Below are positions 8,478 through 18,269 of a stretch of 64,000 nucleotides of DNA, piece by piece (position 1 is the first letter of the stretch; every line of letters starts with the position of its first letter). Location of the stretch: contig JAHQVT010000001.1 of assembly GCA_019634165.1 (NCBI GenBank), forward strand, positions 87,780-151,779, written 5' to 3'. The stretch comes from Rhodospirillales bacterium. GTDB lineage: Bacteria; Pseudomonadota; Alphaproteobacteria; Rhodospirillales; Thalassospiraceae. The position numbers and the translations under genes are program-made. A model generated the notes under the pieces. The model saw nothing but the letters and a program-made list of their open reading frames with translations, did not search any database and was not told the origin of the DNA.

Positions 8478-9488
8478 ATGCTAGGATTCCTGTTTCGCCG
8501 TTTGGGGGACATCATCCCGACCTTCTTCGGTGTCACCCTTCTGGTATTCTTCCTGATCCGTCTCATTCCCGGCGACCCAATTTTGATGTTGGCTGGTGAA
8601 CGTGGTGTTGATCCGGCACGATACGCAGAACTTCAGGCACAATACGGCTTCGACCAACCGATTATCGTCCAGTATTTTGATTACCTGATGGGTGTTTTCC
8701 AAGGGGATCTGGGCAAATCGTTTGTCACCAAAAAGCCCGTTCTTGATGAATTTCTGACACTGTTTCCGGCAACAGTAGAACTCAGCATCATGGGGATTTT
8801 GTTTGCCATCGGTATTGGCGTGCCACTTGGTGTGCTTGCCGCGATTAAACGCGGCACATGGGTCGACCATCTGACGATGTCGGTTTCCCTAACCGGGTAT
8901 TCGATGCCGATTTTCTGGTGGGCACTTCTTCTGATTATGTTTTTCTCGACATCTCTTGGCTGGACCCCGGTTTCCGGACGGCTATCGGTGTTCTATTTCA
9001 TCGAGCCAACCACAGGCTTCATGTTGATAGACACCCTCATCAGCGGCGAAAAGGGCGCATTTACCAGCGCATTAAGCCACCTGATCCTGCCAACCATCGC
9101 ATTAGGAACCATTCCCATGGCCGTGATTGCGCGTATGACGCGCTCCTCCATGCTTGAAGTCCTTGGCGAAGAATATATCCGTGTCGCCCGCGCCAAAGGA
9201 CTCTCCCCACTTCGGGTTATCATGGTTCATGCGCTGCGCAACGCCCTTATCCCTGTGATCACAGTAATCGGCCTTCAGGTCGGTGTGCTGTTGGCCGGTG
9301 CGATCCTGACCGAAACAATTTTCTCTTGGCCGGGTATCGGCAAATGGATCGTCGAAGCCATGAACCGCCGTGATTATCCGACCATTCAGGGTGGCATTCT
9401 GATGATTGCCTTCCTTGTCATGAGCGTGAACCTGATTGTCGACGTCCTTTACGGGATCATCAATCCGCGCATCCGGCACAAGCGTTAA
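8478..9488 (+). CDS. dppB: Dipeptide ABC transporter permease DppB
   Basis: A 336-residue inner-membrane permease, one of two channel subunits of the dipeptide importer. The N-terminus MLGFLFRRLGDIIPTFFGVTLLVFFLIRLIPGDP is the standard DppB/OppB first helix, described here in two parts: LFRRLGDIIPTFFGV and TLLVFFLIRLIPGDP. The ATPase-docking EAA loop is EYIRVARAKGLSPLRVI, followed by HALRNALIPVI. About six membrane helices are visible. Length is normal. It stops 14 bases before dppC. Confidence 0.94.
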   Translation: MLGFLFRRLGDIIPTFFGVTLLVFFLIRLIPGDPILMLAGERGVDPARYAELQAQYGFDQPIIVQYFDYLMGVFQGDLGKSFVTKKPVLDEFLTLFPATVELSIMGILFAIGIGVPLGVLAAIKRGTWVDHLTMSVSLTGYSMPIFWWALLLIMFFSTSLGWTPVSGRLSVFYFIEPTTGFMLIDTLISGEKGAFTSALSHLILPTIALGTIPMAVIARMTRSSMLEVLGEEYIRVARAKGLSPLRVIMVHALRNALIPVITVIGLQVGVLLAGAILTETIFSWPGIGKWIVEAMNRRDYPTIQGGILMIAFLVMSVNLIVDVLYGIINPRIRHKR

Positions 9489-9502
9489 GGGGACTGCAAA
9501 AA

Positions 9503-10438
9503 ATGAGCGAGAACAACACCCCCTCCGCAGCCCCGGTGACGCAAGTGGCAGATGCCACGGTTGAACCGATGGGCGCACCGCCCAGCCCCCTGCGTGAGAC
9601 TTGGGACTATTTCAGAAAGAACCGTGGTGCTTTTGCCGGTTTGATCGTCATTGCGATCATTCTGTTTTTGGCTGTCACCGCACAATGGATCGCGCCATAT
9701 GATCCGATTTCACAGGATCGTAGCGCATTCCTGAAACCACCGATCTGGATGGAAGGCGCTGACCCACGTTACATACTGGGTACCGATGCCGTTGGTCGCG
9801 ACATATTGTCGCGCCTGATCCACGGCGCGCAATTGTCGGTTTCGATTGGGGTTGTCGTCGTGATCCTGTCGATGGTTGCCGGGATCGTTCTTGGCATGGT
9901 GGCCGGATATTTCCGCGGCTGGATTGAAGTCGGCATCATGCGCCTGATGGATATCATGCTGGCCCTTCCCAGCCTGATCATGGCGATGGCGATTGTCGCC
10001 ATCCTCGGCCCGGGGCTTGAGAACGCCATGCTGGCAATCGCGATTGTTCAACTCCCCCATTATGTCCGCCTGTCGCGTGCATCGGTGGTGTCTGAACTGA
10101 ACAAGGAATATGTCATTGCATCACAAATTGCCGGTGCCGGACACATGCGCCAAATGTTCGTCAACATCCTGCCCAATTGCATGGCACCGCTGATCGTTCA
10201 GGGCACCCTTGGTATTTCAAGCGCCATCCTTGATGCTGCTGCCCTTGGCTTCCTTGGCCTTGGAGCACAACCGCCGCTACCGGAATGGGGCACCATGCTG
10301 GCCGAAGCCCGTGAATTCGTGGGTTCGGCATGGTGGGTGATCACGTTCCCCGGCCTTAGCATCCTTGTCACCGTGCTTGCCTTCAACCTGATGGGTGATG
10401 GTCTGCGCGATGCCCTTGATCCCAAGATGAAACGGTAA
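9503..10438 (+). CDS. dppC: Dipeptide ABC transporter permease DppC
   Basis: A 311-residue inner-membrane permease that pairs with DppB. A Pro/Ala-rich cytoplasmic N-terminus (about 35 residues) precedes the first helix. LGTDAVGRDILSRLIHGAQLS is the family hallmark (LGTDAVGRD), and the EAA loop includes YVIASQIAGAGHMRQMF with ILPNCMAPLIV after it. The ribosome site GGGG lies upstream of ATG 9503. It ends 3 bases before dppD, which implies translational coupling. Confidence 0.94.
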   Translation: MSENNTPSAAPVTQVADATVEPMGAPPSPLRETWDYFRKNRGAFAGLIVIAIILFLAVTAQWIAPYDPISQDRSAFLKPPIWMEGADPRYILGTDAVGRDILSRLIHGAQLSVSIGVVVVILSMVAGIVLGMVAGYFRGWIEVGIMRLMDIMLALPSLIMAMAIVAILGPGLENAMLAIAIVQLPHYVRLSRASVVSELNKEYVIASQIAGAGHMRQMFVNILPNCMAPLIVQGTLGISSAILDAAALGFLGLGAQPPLPEWGTMLAEAREFVGSAWWVITFPGLSILVTVLAFNLMGDGLRDALDPKMKR

Positions 10439-10441
10439 GTC

Positions 10442-11455
10442 ATGGCTCTTCTCGAAGTAAAAAACCTGACAGTCGAGTTCGGCTCTGAAGACAAGCCGTT
10501 TCGTGCTGTTGATTCAGTAAGTTATTCCGTCGATCGTGGCGAAGTCCTTGGCATTGTCGGTGAATCGGGTTCGGGTAAATCGGTCTCGTCACTCGCCGTT
10601 ATGGGACTGATCGACTTTCCGGGTCGTGTCACCGCAGATAGTCTGACCTTTGATGGTCAGGATCTTCTGGGCATGTCAGCGAAAAAACGCCGCCAGATCA
10701 CGGGCAAAGACATTGCCATGATCTTTCAGGATCCGATGTCGGCCCTTAATCCGTGCTTTACAGTCGAAGCCCAAATCATGGAGGCCCTTAAGGTCCATGA
10801 AGGGGGCACGAAAAAGCAGCGCCGTGAACGCACCCTTGATCTTTTGAATCAGGTTGGTATTCCTGATCCAAAATCGCGCATGACCGCCTATCCGCATCAG
10901 CTTTCAGGCGGCATGAGCCAGCGTATCGTCATTGCCATGGCGATTGCCTGTCAGCCGCGCCTTCTGATCGCGGATGAGCCGACCACGGCCCTTGATGTGA
11001 CCATTCAGGCCCAGATCATTGATCTTCTTCTGAAATTGCAGGAAGACAGCGATATGGGGCTTTTGCTGATCACGCATGATCTGGCACTGGTGTCCGAGGC
11101 CGCAAACCGCATTCAGGTCATGTATGCCGGTCAACTGTTTGAAAGCGGTCCGGCCGATAGCATATTTGCTGCCCCACGCCATCCGTACACGCAGGCACTG
11201 CTTGAAGCGCTTCCTGAACGGTCCGAAGGCCATGATCGCCTGCGCACCATCCCCGGTGTGGTTCCGGGCCAGTATGACCGCCCGGCGGGCTGTCTTCTGG
11301 CACCGCGCTGCCGCTATGCCGATGACAACTGCATTAAAAACCGCCCGGACGTCACTGATTTCAACGGACGCGATGTGCGCTGCTTCTATCCGCTAAATGA
11401 CCAAGGCCAGCCGACGGGTCAAATAGACGGTCAATCAACCGGGGGGACGGTATAA
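10442..11455 (+). CDS. dppD: Dipeptide ABC transporter ATP-binding subunit DppD
   Basis: A 337-residue cytoplasmic ATPase. Walker A is GESGSGKS (about residue 40), the signature motif LSGGMSQRI, Walker [13 protein letters not shown], and the switch His is in LLITHD. The C-terminal oligopeptide/dipeptide domain carries Cys residues ([15 protein letters not shown], then RCFYP) of the kind that bind an iron-sulfur cluster in this family. It works as a heterodimer with DppF. Its TAA overlaps the ATG of dppF by one base. Confidence 0.94.
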   Translation: MALLEVKNLTVEFGSEDKPFRAVDSVSYSVDRGEVLGIVGESGSGKSVSSLAVMGLIDFPGRVTADSLTFDGQDLLGMSAKKRRQITGKDIAMIFQDPMSALNPCFTVEAQIMEALKVHEGGTKKQRRERTLDLLNQVGIPDPKSRMTAYPHQLSGGMSQRIVIAMAIACQPRLLIADEPTTALDVTIQAQIIDLLLKLQEDSDMGLLLITHDLALVSEAANRIQVMYAGQLFESGPADSIFAAPRHPYTQALLEALPERSEGHDRLRTIPGVVPGQYDRPAGCLLAPRCRYADDNCIKNRPDVTDFNGRDVRCFYPLNDQGQPTGQIDGQSTGGTV

Positions 11456-12450
11456 TGAGCTTTTTAGATACCAAACCCGGTATTCCGCTTTTGGAATCCG
11501 ATGATCTTGTGCGCCACTACGATGTAAATCGCGGTTTTGGCAAACCTAATGCAACGGTCAAGGCACTTGACGGGGTATCCTTTACCCTTGAAGCGCAAAA
11601 AACATTGGCTGTTGTCGGTGAGTCCGGTTGCGGTAAATCGACCCTTGGCCGTCAGTTGACCCTGATTGAAAAGCCAAGTGCCGGTGGCCTTAAGATCAAT
11701 GGCGATGCCGTTGGCAATCTGAGCGACAAGGAAGCCAAACAGTTCCGCCGCACGGTTCAGATGATTTTCCAGAACCCTTATGGATCACTGAACCCGCGCA
11801 AAAAAGTCGGGCAGATTCTGGCCGAGCCGGTTTTGCTCAACATGGACCAACTGGGTCGCAAGGAACGCGAAGAACGTGTGCGCGACACCATGGCCAAGGT
11901 TGGCCTGCGTCCGGAATTCTATCAGCGCTATCCCCATATGTTTTCGGGTGGTCAGCGTCAGCGTATTGCCATCGCCCGCGCACTGATCCTAGAGCCCAAA
12001 GTCATCGTTGCTGATGAACCGGTTTCGGCCCTTGATGTGTCGGTTCAGGCACAGGTTCTGAACTTGATGATGGACCTGCAAGAAGAGATGAATGTCGCTT
12101 ATGTTTTCATCTCTCATGATCTTTCTGTCGTCAGACATATTGCAGATGACGTCATGGTGATGTATTTGGGGCGCGTCGCGGAAAAAGGACCGACCGAAGA
12201 AATATTCATCAAGCCGTTGCACCCCTATACGCGGGCGCTTCTGGCATCGGCACCAAAGATCGATCCGACACAACGTGTAAAGGCAGAACCGCTTACCGGC
12301 GAGTTGCCTTCACCGATCAATCCGCCATCGGGCTGTGCGTTTCATAAACGCTGCCCGTTTGCGACCGAGGAATGCGCAAAAGTTCGCCCAGAACTGCGCA
12401 ATTTCGAAGGCCGCGAAGTGGCGTGCCATCGGGTCGAAGAAATCGCCTGA
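11455..12450 (+). CDS. dppF: Dipeptide ABC transporter ATP-binding subunit DppF
   Basis: A 331-residue cytoplasmic ATPase partner of DppD. Walker A is GESGCGKSTLGR, the signature FSGGQRQRIAIARAL, Walker B VIVADEPVSALD, with FISHDLSVV following. The C-terminal Cys-rich stretch GCAFHKRCPFATEEC and a later Cys (VACHRV) match the oligopeptide ABC C-terminal domain. The DDF order and one-base overlap with dppD make a single translational unit. It is the last gene of the operon. Confidence 0.94.
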   Translation: MSFLDTKPGIPLLESDDLVRHYDVNRGFGKPNATVKALDGVSFTLEAQKTLAVVGESGCGKSTLGRQLTLIEKPSAGGLKINGDAVGNLSDKEAKQFRRTVQMIFQNPYGSLNPRKKVGQILAEPVLLNMDQLGRKEREERVRDTMAKVGLRPEFYQRYPHMFSGGQRQRIAIARALILEPKVIVADEPVSALDVSVQAQVLNLMMDLQEEMNVAYVFISHDLSVVRHIADDVMVMYLGRVAEKGPTEEIFIKPLHPYTRALLASAPKIDPTQRVKAEPLTGELPSPINPPSGCAFHKRCPFATEECAKVRPELRNFEGREVACHRVEEIA

Positions 12451-12505
12451 GAACAGGCGATCGCCCGGATTGCCTAATAGGTTTTCCAGGTAGACAAGGG
12501 AGCAA

Positions 12506-12534
12506 GGGGGCGCGCTTTAATAAAGCTGCGCCCC
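12506..12534. terminator. Hairpin between dppF and lysE-family gene
   Basis: GGGGCGC at 12507-12513 pairs with GCGCCCC at 12528-12534, with an inner GCTTT/AAAGC stem. It sits between convergent genes. No strong T tract follows on either strand (a weak one on the minus strand), so termination is likely but not certain. Confidence 0.5.
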
Positions 12535-12563
12535 TGCGCATTTCAAAACTCACGCAGACAAGA

Positions 12564-13211
12564 TCAGGCCGTCGTGCGCGACCGGTCGGTAAAGGCCAGT
12601 AACACGCCTGCTGCGACCAGAAGTGTTCCAGAAACACGGTTCAGCATCCGCATATGGCGCGCTGACTTGATAAGCCCTTTGACCTGCCCACCCAACAAAC
12701 CATAAATCAGCAAAATACTGCTTTCCATCGCAAGGAAGGTGCCCCCCATGACGCTAAATTGCGGGCCATAGGCCACCGCCGGATCAAGGAATTGTGGGAA
12801 AAAGGCGGTAAAGATCAAAATGGCCTTGGGGTTGCCAATCGCTGTTAAGAACTCTGTCCGCGTAAGGGTAAAGGCGCCAGGATAAGCCATCAGGGCGGTT
12901 TGCCCGGTTGCCTCGTCAACGTCATTTACTTTGGCAAACCAGCTTTTGATGCCCAGCCAAACCAGATAAACCGCACCGACCCATTTAATGATCAGAAACG
13001 CCGTTTCACTGGCGGCCAAAACCACACCAAGACCGGTCGCGGTAATCGCAATCATGATGGCAAAGGCAACAATCCGGCCAATGCCGCCAACAGCCGCAGA
13101 CAACACGCCGTATCGCGCACCATTAAACATCGCCAGAAGGTTATTGGGACCGGGCACCATCGTCAAAGCGAAAGCCGCCCCGGCAAAAAAGAGCCAGGTA
13201 TCAAACTGCAT
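12564..13211 (-). CDS. LysE/RhtB-family amino acid exporter
   Basis: A 215-residue inner-membrane translocator with about six hydrophobic helices. The family start MQFDTWLFFAGAAFALTMVPGPNNL contains the VPGPN motif after helix 1, and LVWLGIKSWF follows helix 3. It probably exports an amino acid or derivative by proton antiport; the substrate cannot be read. I chose ATG 13211 because AGGA lies upstream and family members start at this point. A TTG 30 bases further upstream is unlikely. It lies 82 bases downstream of the cupin gene on the same strand. Confidence 0.88.
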   Translation of the reverse strand: MQFDTWLFFAGAAFALTMVPGPNNLLAMFNGARYGVLSAAVGGIGRIVAFAIMIAITATGLGVVLAASETAFLIIKWVGAVYLVWLGIKSWFAKVNDVDEATGQTALMAYPGAFTLTRTEFLTAIGNPKAILIFTAFFPQFLDPAVAYGPQFSVMGGTFLAMESSILLIYGLLGGQVKGLIKSARHMRMLNRVSGTLLVAAGVLLAFTDRSRTTA

Positions 13212-13293
13212 GGGGCTATTCCTGTATATCGGGATCGACAAAGCCGCCTAGGCGTCGAACCCAAGTTGGTGACAGGATGATTTCGCCTGAAAA

Positions 13294-13800
13294 TCAGTCG
13301 CGCGTCAATGCGCCAATCATGTCCGATGCAGCGGGCCATTTCGAACTGAGTACTGAACGTTTGCCCATCGAAAAATCGGCAAAGTCAAAACCCGGTGCAA
13401 CGGTACATCCCAACAGGGAAAATTTCCCACCCGGTTTAAGGCGCGCCCCCTGCCAGACATTCTTGGGCACCACCATTTGCGGCCTCTGTCCAGCCAAAAG
13501 GTCTGATCCGATTTCAACCAATTTGTGGCTGCCATCATCAAACAATTGAAGCTGCTCGACAGCATCGCCCAGATAATGATGGAACACCTCGTCGCTGGTC
13601 AGGATATGCATGCCTGAAAAGGTATCAGGTGTCAGAAGATAATAGATCGCCGTTCCCGTGCTTCGAACCCCAAGATACCGGTGCCCCGGATTACAGGTTT
13701 CAAACGCACGGAATGTCTCGGCATAAAAACCACCTTCTGGGTGGGGCTTTAAGCCAAGTTTTTCGATCAGATCGTCAATCGTGATGTTGTTTTCTGACAT
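13294..13800 (-). CDS. Cupin_5 (DUF985) family protein
   Basis: A 168-residue single-domain cupin. Family features are the start IEKLGLKPHPEGGFYAETFR, TAIYYLLTP, then HYLGDAVEQLQLF, and the late VVPKNVWQGARL and LLGCTVAPGFDF. DUF985 members resemble sugar-epimerase-like cupins, but no reaction is established for this one. AGGGAA precedes the ATG at about 8 bases. Convergent genes do not interrupt the run, so it could be transcribed with the LysE gene. Confidence 0.85.
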   Translation of the reverse strand: MSENNITIDDLIEKLGLKPHPEGGFYAETFRAFETCNPGHRYLGVRSTGTAIYYLLTPDTFSGMHILTSDEVFHHYLGDAVEQLQLFDDGSHKLVEIGSDLLAGQRPQMVVPKNVWQGARLKPGGKFSLLGCTVAPGFDFADFSMGKRSVLSSKWPAASDMIGALTRD

Positions 13801-13849
13801 GACCGGTTCCCTCTGAGCAACGGCGATAACACCCGCTCATCATGACGAA

Positions 13850-13880
13850 AAAAGGGAGAAGGCGCAAACCTTCCCCCCTT
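13850..13880 (-). terminator. Terminator of the copper chaperone/DUF2946 operon
   Basis: Read on the minus strand, AAGGG.GGAAGG pairs with CCTTC.CCCTT across a TTTGCG loop with one mismatch and runs into six T. It lies 40-70 bases after the copper chaperone stop codon. Confidence 0.75.
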
Positions 13881-13918
13881 AAATATCTTGGTCTAAAAGA
13901 CCGGCCGCCAAAGATCGC

Positions 13919-14476
13919 TTATTGCTGTGGCTGCATCATGTTTCCGTGCTGGCCTTGCCCCATATGGCCGGGAACCTGGCCCTGCCCCATATGATCTTGA
14001 CCCATATGACCATGCCCCGTCCCTGACGGGCCTTTGCCCATTGGCGCGACAACTTCGATCATAAGCGGGATGTCACCGGCCTTTTCAAATTCCAGCGTTA
14101 CACTGACCATCTCGCCTTCGACCAGCGGCTTTTTCAAACCAATCAGCATGACGTGATAGCTGCCTGGCTGGAACAGAACGCCACCATGCATCGGCACTTC
14201 AACACCGCCTTGGACTTCACGCATCTTCATCACGTTGTTTTCCATGATGTGCGTATGAAGTTCGGTGCGATCGGCCAGATCACTGCGAACGCCAATGATA
14301 CGATCCGCAGGACCGGAATTGATCACTTGGAAAAAGGCAGCGCCATTGCGCACCTGACCGATAGAGGCTTTCGCCCAGGCATCTTTAATTTCGATATCCG
14401 CAGCAAAGGCATTGGAAACAGTAAACAGCGACGCCAGAGTCGCAATAACAGCAAACAGTTTTTTCATAAGTTTCAT
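13919..14476 (-). CDS. PCu(A)C-type periplasmic copper chaperone with His/Met-rich tail
   Basis: A 185-residue exported protein. The signal peptide is residues 1-25 (cut after Ala-Phe-Ala). The PCu(A)C domain (DUF461) follows with Cu(I) ligands in the expected spacing: ELHTHIM, then KMREV about ten residues on, then GSYHVMLIGL. These proteins deliver copper to the CuA or CuB site of cytochrome oxidase. After about residue 148 a tail rich in His, Met, Gly and Gln carries repeated GHM/DHMGQ units, likely an extra copper-binding region. A DUF2946 gene lies just upstream on the same strand, which supports a role in copper handling. Confidence 0.9.
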   Translation of the reverse strand: MKLMKKLFAVIATLASLFTVSNAFAADIEIKDAWAKASIGQVRNGAAFFQVINSGPADRIIGVRSDLADRTELHTHIMENNVMKMREVQGGVEVPMHGGVLFQPGSYHVMLIGLKKPLVEGEMVSVTLEFEKAGDIPLMIEVVAPMGKGPSGTGHGHMGQDHMGQGQVPGHMGQGQHGNMMQPQQ

Positions 14477-14533
14477 CCGTCTTTTGGGCCACCCGCAGGC
14501 CTGCCCGATTTCATCAATTGGTTTGGTTTGAAA

Positions 14534-14995
14534 TCAGACGGAATGTGGCGGCGCACGTGGTTGGCGACTGCGCGGAATTTCATGGCCTTTGGCAACGCCA
14601 GTCGCAGCGGCAAAGGTAACATCGTGGCTTATGCTAACCGGTTCAACATATGGCAGACTGACATCAATCACAGCACCATGATGGGAGGCGCAAAGGGAAC
14701 AGAAACCATGCCCTGCTGCCTGTGCCGGATGATCGGTGTTTTCTGAAGTCTCTGGGCCGTCTGGTCCAAGTGCGACGGTTTGAATACCATCGCCCGTACA
14801 GATCAGAATAACATTGCTACCGGGCGCGGCCTGCGCCCCGGAAACACCAACTCCACCGCCCAAAAGCAATGCCGGGATGAAACCCGATTGCGTTACACCG
14901 GCCAGCAAAATAACAAATGCCATCACCCATGTCTGAACGACACGGCGCATTGAAAGGCGCAAAGGGACGTTTTGTTGGCGTCTGGTTGAAAGCAT
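14534..14995 (-). CDS. DUF2946 family membrane-anchored protein
   Basis: A 153-residue protein of unknown function. One N-terminal hydrophobic helix (VMAFVILLAGVTQSGFIPALLLG) is followed by LICTGDGIQTVALGPDG and FCSLCASHHGA, the Cys and His pattern of DUF2946, and an Arg/Pro-rich end (RQPRAPPH). The CxxC-like and His residues could bind metal. It lies 57 bases upstream of the copper chaperone in the same direction, and such pairs are common next to copper genes, so a copper role is inferred. ATG 14995 lacks a clear ribosome site; an internal ATG at 14950 is an alternative. Confidence 0.72.
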   Translation of the reverse strand: MLSTRRQQNVPLRLSMRRVVQTWVMAFVILLAGVTQSGFIPALLLGGGVGVSGAQAAPGSNVILICTGDGIQTVALGPDGPETSENTDHPAQAAGHGFCSLCASHHGAVIDVSLPYVEPVSISHDVTFAAATGVAKGHEIPRSRQPRAPPHSV

Positions 14996-15033
14996 GGCAC
15001 CGATATGCCCGATTTAATCTCTGCCTGCAATGA

Positions 15034-15045
15034 CATTGATCAATG
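15034..15045. promoter_or_regulatory. 12-bp palindrome upstream of DUF2946/copper chaperone operon
   Basis: CATTGATCAATG is a perfect palindrome about 40 bases before the DUF2946 start. It is close to an FNR/CRP half-site arrangement but without the 4-base centre, so the binding factor is unknown. It may simply be chance. Confidence 0.3.
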
Positions 15046-15086
15046 CCAAATTTACATCATTAGGTATCTCTGCCCCCTGACAGACA

Positions 15087-15116
15087 AAAGGCCGGACGCA
15101 TGAACGCCCGGCCTTT
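15087..15116 (-). terminator. Terminator of fumC
   Basis: A perfect 9-bp stem AAAGGCCGG (15087-15095) / CCGGCCTTT (15108-15116) with a 12-base loop. On the minus strand it ends in TTTT, 28 bases after the fumC stop. Confidence 0.85.
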
Positions 15117-15143
15117 GGCTTCTGAGGTATCTGATCGTCTTGA

Positions 15144-16535
15144 TCAAATCATATCGCGCGCCTGAACCAGTTCATCGAACTTGTCCCCGTCAAGGAAGCC
15201 AAGTGCAATGGTTGCTTCTTTCAGGCTGGAGCGATCCTTATGCGCCTTTTTGGCAACCGCGGCGGCATTATCATAGCCAATATGGGGCGCCAAGGCCGTT
15301 ACCAGCATCAAGCTTTGTTCGACATAGTGATCAATCTTTTCCTGATCGGCCTCAAGACCGGCCACACAGTTATCAGCAAAGCTGACAGAGGCATCGGCAA
15401 TCAGACGGATCGATTGCAGCAAGTTATAGATAATCACTGGCTTGAATACATTCAGATCAAGATGGCCATTGGCCCCGCCGACCGTCACGGCAACGTGGTT
15501 TCCCATTACCTGTGCACAAACCATGGTAAGGGCTTCGGCCTGTGTTGGGTTCACTTTGCCCGGCATGATCGATGATCCCGGCTCGTTCGCCGGCAGGACA
15601 AGTTCGCCCAAGCCACAACGCGGACCAGAACCAAGCAGGCGAATATCATTGCCGATTTTCATCAAAGAGGTGGCCAGAACATTCATCACACCAGACATTT
15701 CAACACAGGCATCATGGGCGGCCAGTGCTTCAAACTTGTTTTCAGCAGTTTCAAAACCAAGACCGGTGATTTCAGAGACCTGTTTGGCAAATTCAACATC
15801 AAAGCCCTTTGGCGCATTCAGCCCCGTGCCAAGGGCCGTGCCACCCTGTGCCAGCTTGCACAGGCGTTTCATCGCATCATCAATGCGATCCAGCCCCAAG
15901 GCAATTTGGGCGGCATATCCGGAAAATTCCTGTCCCAACGTCAAAGGAACGGCATCCTGCATATGGGTCCGGCCAATTTTGACAATATCGGCAAAGGCCG
16001 AAACTTTGGTATCCAATGCCTTGCGCAAATGGATCAATGCCGGTTTCAGCGTGGTTTCAATTTCAACAACAGCGGCAATGTGCATTGCGGCTGGGAAACT
16101 ATCATTGGATGACTGCCCACGGTTGACGTGATCATTTGGATGTACGGGATCACGCAGTCCCATTGGCTTGCCCAAAATTTCACAAGCCCGGTTGGCAATC
16201 ACTTCGTTGGTATTCATGTTGGTTTGGGTGCCCGACCCGGTTTGCCAAACAACCAGCGGAAAATGATCAAGCAATTTACCATCGACAACCTCGATCGCAG
16301 CCGCCTCAATCGCGCGGGCCAAATCCCGATCCAGATTGTCCAATGCGGCGTTGGCGCGCGCAGCAGCCAGTTTTTGCACCCCAAATGCCTTGATCAAGGC
16401 ATCAGGCATCCGCTCGCCACCAATACGGAAATTCTGTCTGGAACGCTGCGTTTGCGCCCCCCAATACCGGTCTGCTGGCACTTCGATTGCGCCCATGGTG
16501 TCGTGTTCGGTACGGGTGGTCACTTGATTGGTCAC
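15144..16535 (-). CDS. fumC: Class II fumarate hydratase
   Basis: A 463-residue iron-independent fumarase of the TCA cycle, interconverting fumarate and malate as a cytosolic homotetramer. The superfamily signature [13 protein letters not shown] is near residue 318. Other landmarks are [33 protein letters not shown] and [20 protein letters not shown], all intact. The start is GTG with GGAGG twelve bases upstream. The gene is monocistronic with its own terminator. The length matches class II enzymes. Confidence 0.96.
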   Translation of the reverse strand: MTNQVTTRTEHDTMGAIEVPADRYWGAQTQRSRQNFRIGGERMPDALIKAFGVQKLAAARANAALDNLDRDLARAIEAAAIEVVDGKLLDHFPLVVWQTGSGTQTNMNTNEVIANRACEILGKPMGLRDPVHPNDHVNRGQSSNDSFPAAMHIAAVVEIETTLKPALIHLRKALDTKVSAFADIVKIGRTHMQDAVPLTLGQEFSGYAAQIALGLDRIDDAMKRLCKLAQGGTALGTGLNAPKGFDVEFAKQVSEITGLGFETAENKFEALAAHDACVEMSGVMNVLATSLMKIGNDIRLLGSGPRCGLGELVLPANEPGSSIMPGKVNPTQAEALTMVCAQVMGNHVAVTVGGANGHLDLNVFKPVIIYNLLQSIRLIADASVSFADNCVAGLEADQEKIDHYVEQSLMLVTALAPHIGYDNAAAVAKKAHKDRSSLKEATIALGFLDGDKFDELVQARDMI

Positions 16536-16887
16536 GATAAAAGTCCTCCGTGTCAGAATATAAACTGACCGGGGCGGGATACCCGGCGCGACAGCCGTGA
16601 TGCTGACTGTCGATCAGGAATATGGTTCGGAACTAAGCGGAAGGCAAATGCAAATGCGATTGATTTGCGAATACTGCCACCAATTAAGGCGGCCTGCACC
16701 GCAGAAGATGTTTTATGGCGCAGAACAAAGCTTGGTCTTGGGATGCTGCCTGATCAGATCAATGGCATTCAAAACTGGTTTGCCGCCCAAGCCCGATCTG
16801 ATCGGGCTGCGCAATAATTCAAAAGGAAAGGCGATGAAACTTTCACCGCCTTTTGCTTATTAGATTATATGAACCGAACCGATGCCG
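16536..16887. other. 352-base intergenic region between fumC and gshA
   Basis: It holds the fumC promoter (not resolved), an inverted repeat GCCCGATC/GATCGGGC at 16791-16807 and the gshA terminator. An 88-codon frame on the plus strand at 16597-16863 has no recognisable features and overlaps the terminator, so I do not call it. Confidence 0.5.
16827..16853 (-). terminator. Terminator of gshA
   Basis: AAAGGCG (16827-16833) pairs with CGCCTTT (16847-16853), with an inner TGAAA/TTTCA stem. It lies 35-60 bases after the gshA stop and is followed on the minus strand by CCTTTTG. Confidence 0.75.
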
Positions 16888-18258
16888 TTAATAGGCATAT
16901 TCCTTGAACAACGGATCAACTGAGCCGTTCCATTCGGTTTCATATTTATCCAAAAATTCTTCGGCCAAAGTACGTCCGCTTTCTGCGACATCTTCAAGAC
17001 CGTCAAGGAAGTGGCTTTCATCGTCGCCATAGCTGTCCATGCGACCCCGGCTTTTAAGGCCTTGTTTGGAGATCGCGACAACATCTTTTGCCAGATCCTG
17101 AACCGTACCGTTCTTGAACTTGGTCGCAAGGGCGGTGCGCGGAACATCACTTCGCAATGCTTCACGTTCTGCCGGGCTAAGGTCACTGACCAAATCCCAA
17201 GCCGCATCAAGGGCAACGTCATCATAAAGCAAACCAACCCAAAGGGCCGGTAGCGCACAGATACGACGCCACGGGCCACCATCAGCACCGCGCATTTCAA
17301 GAAACGTCTTAAGACGCACTTCCGGAAACGCGGTGGTCATGTGATCCGACCAGTCATTCATGGTCGGGCGTTCGCCCGGCAACACATCAAGCTTGCCATT
17401 CATGAAGTCCCGGAACGACTTGCCGGCGGCATTAATGTATTTGCCATCGCGATAGACAAAATACATTGGCACATCAAGCATGTAATCGACATAACGCTCG
17501 AACCCAAAACCGTCTTCAAAGACGAATGGCAGCATGCCGCAACGATCCGGATCGGTATCGGTCCAGACATTCGATCGCGCGGACAAGAACCCGCTTGGTT
17601 TGCCATCGACAAACGGGGACGCGGCAAATAATGCGGTCGCAACCGGCTGCAAGGCCAAGGAGGTTCTGAATTTCTTGACCATGTCGGCTTCGGACGAGAA
17701 GTCCAGATTGACCTGAATGGTCGAAGTCCGCAGCATCATATCCAGACCAAGCTTGCCGACTTTGGGCATATAGTCGCCCATAATCGCGTAGCGGCCTTTT
17801 GGCATCCACGGAATATCTTCGCGCTGCCATTTCGGCTGATGCCCGACGCCAAGCATATCAACGCCAAGATCACCGCAAATTTCGCGAATTTCATGAAGGT
17901 GGGTATGCACTTCACCACAGGTCTGGTGAATGTTTTTAAGTGGGGCACCCGACAATTCGATCTGACCACCCGGTTCAAGCGAAACAGAACATTTGTCTTT
18001 GGTAAGGGCAATGACATTGCCGTTTTCAACAATTGGTTCCCAGTCAAAACGCGCCACAAGCGCGTTCAACAGGGCTTTGACACCACGATCACCTTCATAG
18101 GGAATGGGGCGAAGGTCATCGCGGGTAAAGGCAAATTTTTCGTGTTCGGTGCCGATGGCCCAGTCCTTTTTCGGCTTACAGCCGGACTCAAACCATTCGA
18201 CAAGCTGACGCCGGCTTTCAATTACCGGGCTGTCACCAGTGGAGGCGCTGACAGTCAT
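16888..18258 (-). CDS. gshA: Glutamate-cysteine ligase (plant/alphaproteobacterial type)
   Basis: A 456-residue ATP-dependent ligase making gamma-glutamylcysteine, the first step of glutathione synthesis. It belongs to the GCS2 family: [41 protein letters not shown] and [17 protein letters not shown] are characteristic. I start at ATG 18258, which has AGGGG upstream and lies 11 bases after the rsmE stop; an upstream alternative at 18300 would overlap rsmE. The rsmE-gshA order is common in Alphaproteobacteria. The two are very likely co-transcribed. Confidence 0.94.
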   Translation of the reverse strand: MTVSASTGDSPVIESRRQLVEWFESGCKPKKDWAIGTEHEKFAFTRDDLRPIPYEGDRGVKALLNALVARFDWEPIVENGNVIALTKDKCSVSLEPGGQIELSGAPLKNIHQTCGEVHTHLHEIREICGDLGVDMLGVGHQPKWQREDIPWMPKGRYAIMGDYMPKVGKLGLDMMLRTSTIQVNLDFSSEADMVKKFRTSLALQPVATALFAASPFVDGKPSGFLSARSNVWTDTDPDRCGMLPFVFEDGFGFERYVDYMLDVPMYFVYRDGKYINAAGKSFRDFMNGKLDVLPGERPTMNDWSDHMTTAFPEVRLKTFLEMRGADGGPWRRICALPALWVGLLYDDVALDAAWDLVSDLSPAEREALRSDVPRTALATKFKNGTVQDLAKDVVAISKQGLKSRGRMDSYGDDESHFLDGLEDVAESGRTLAEEFLDKYETEWNGSVDPLFKEYAY

Positions 18259-18269
18259 AAGGGCTTCCC

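Noticed and set aside
16597..16863. 88-codon plus-strand frame in the fumC-gshA gap
   Set aside because: No domain, and it runs through the gshA terminator hairpin.
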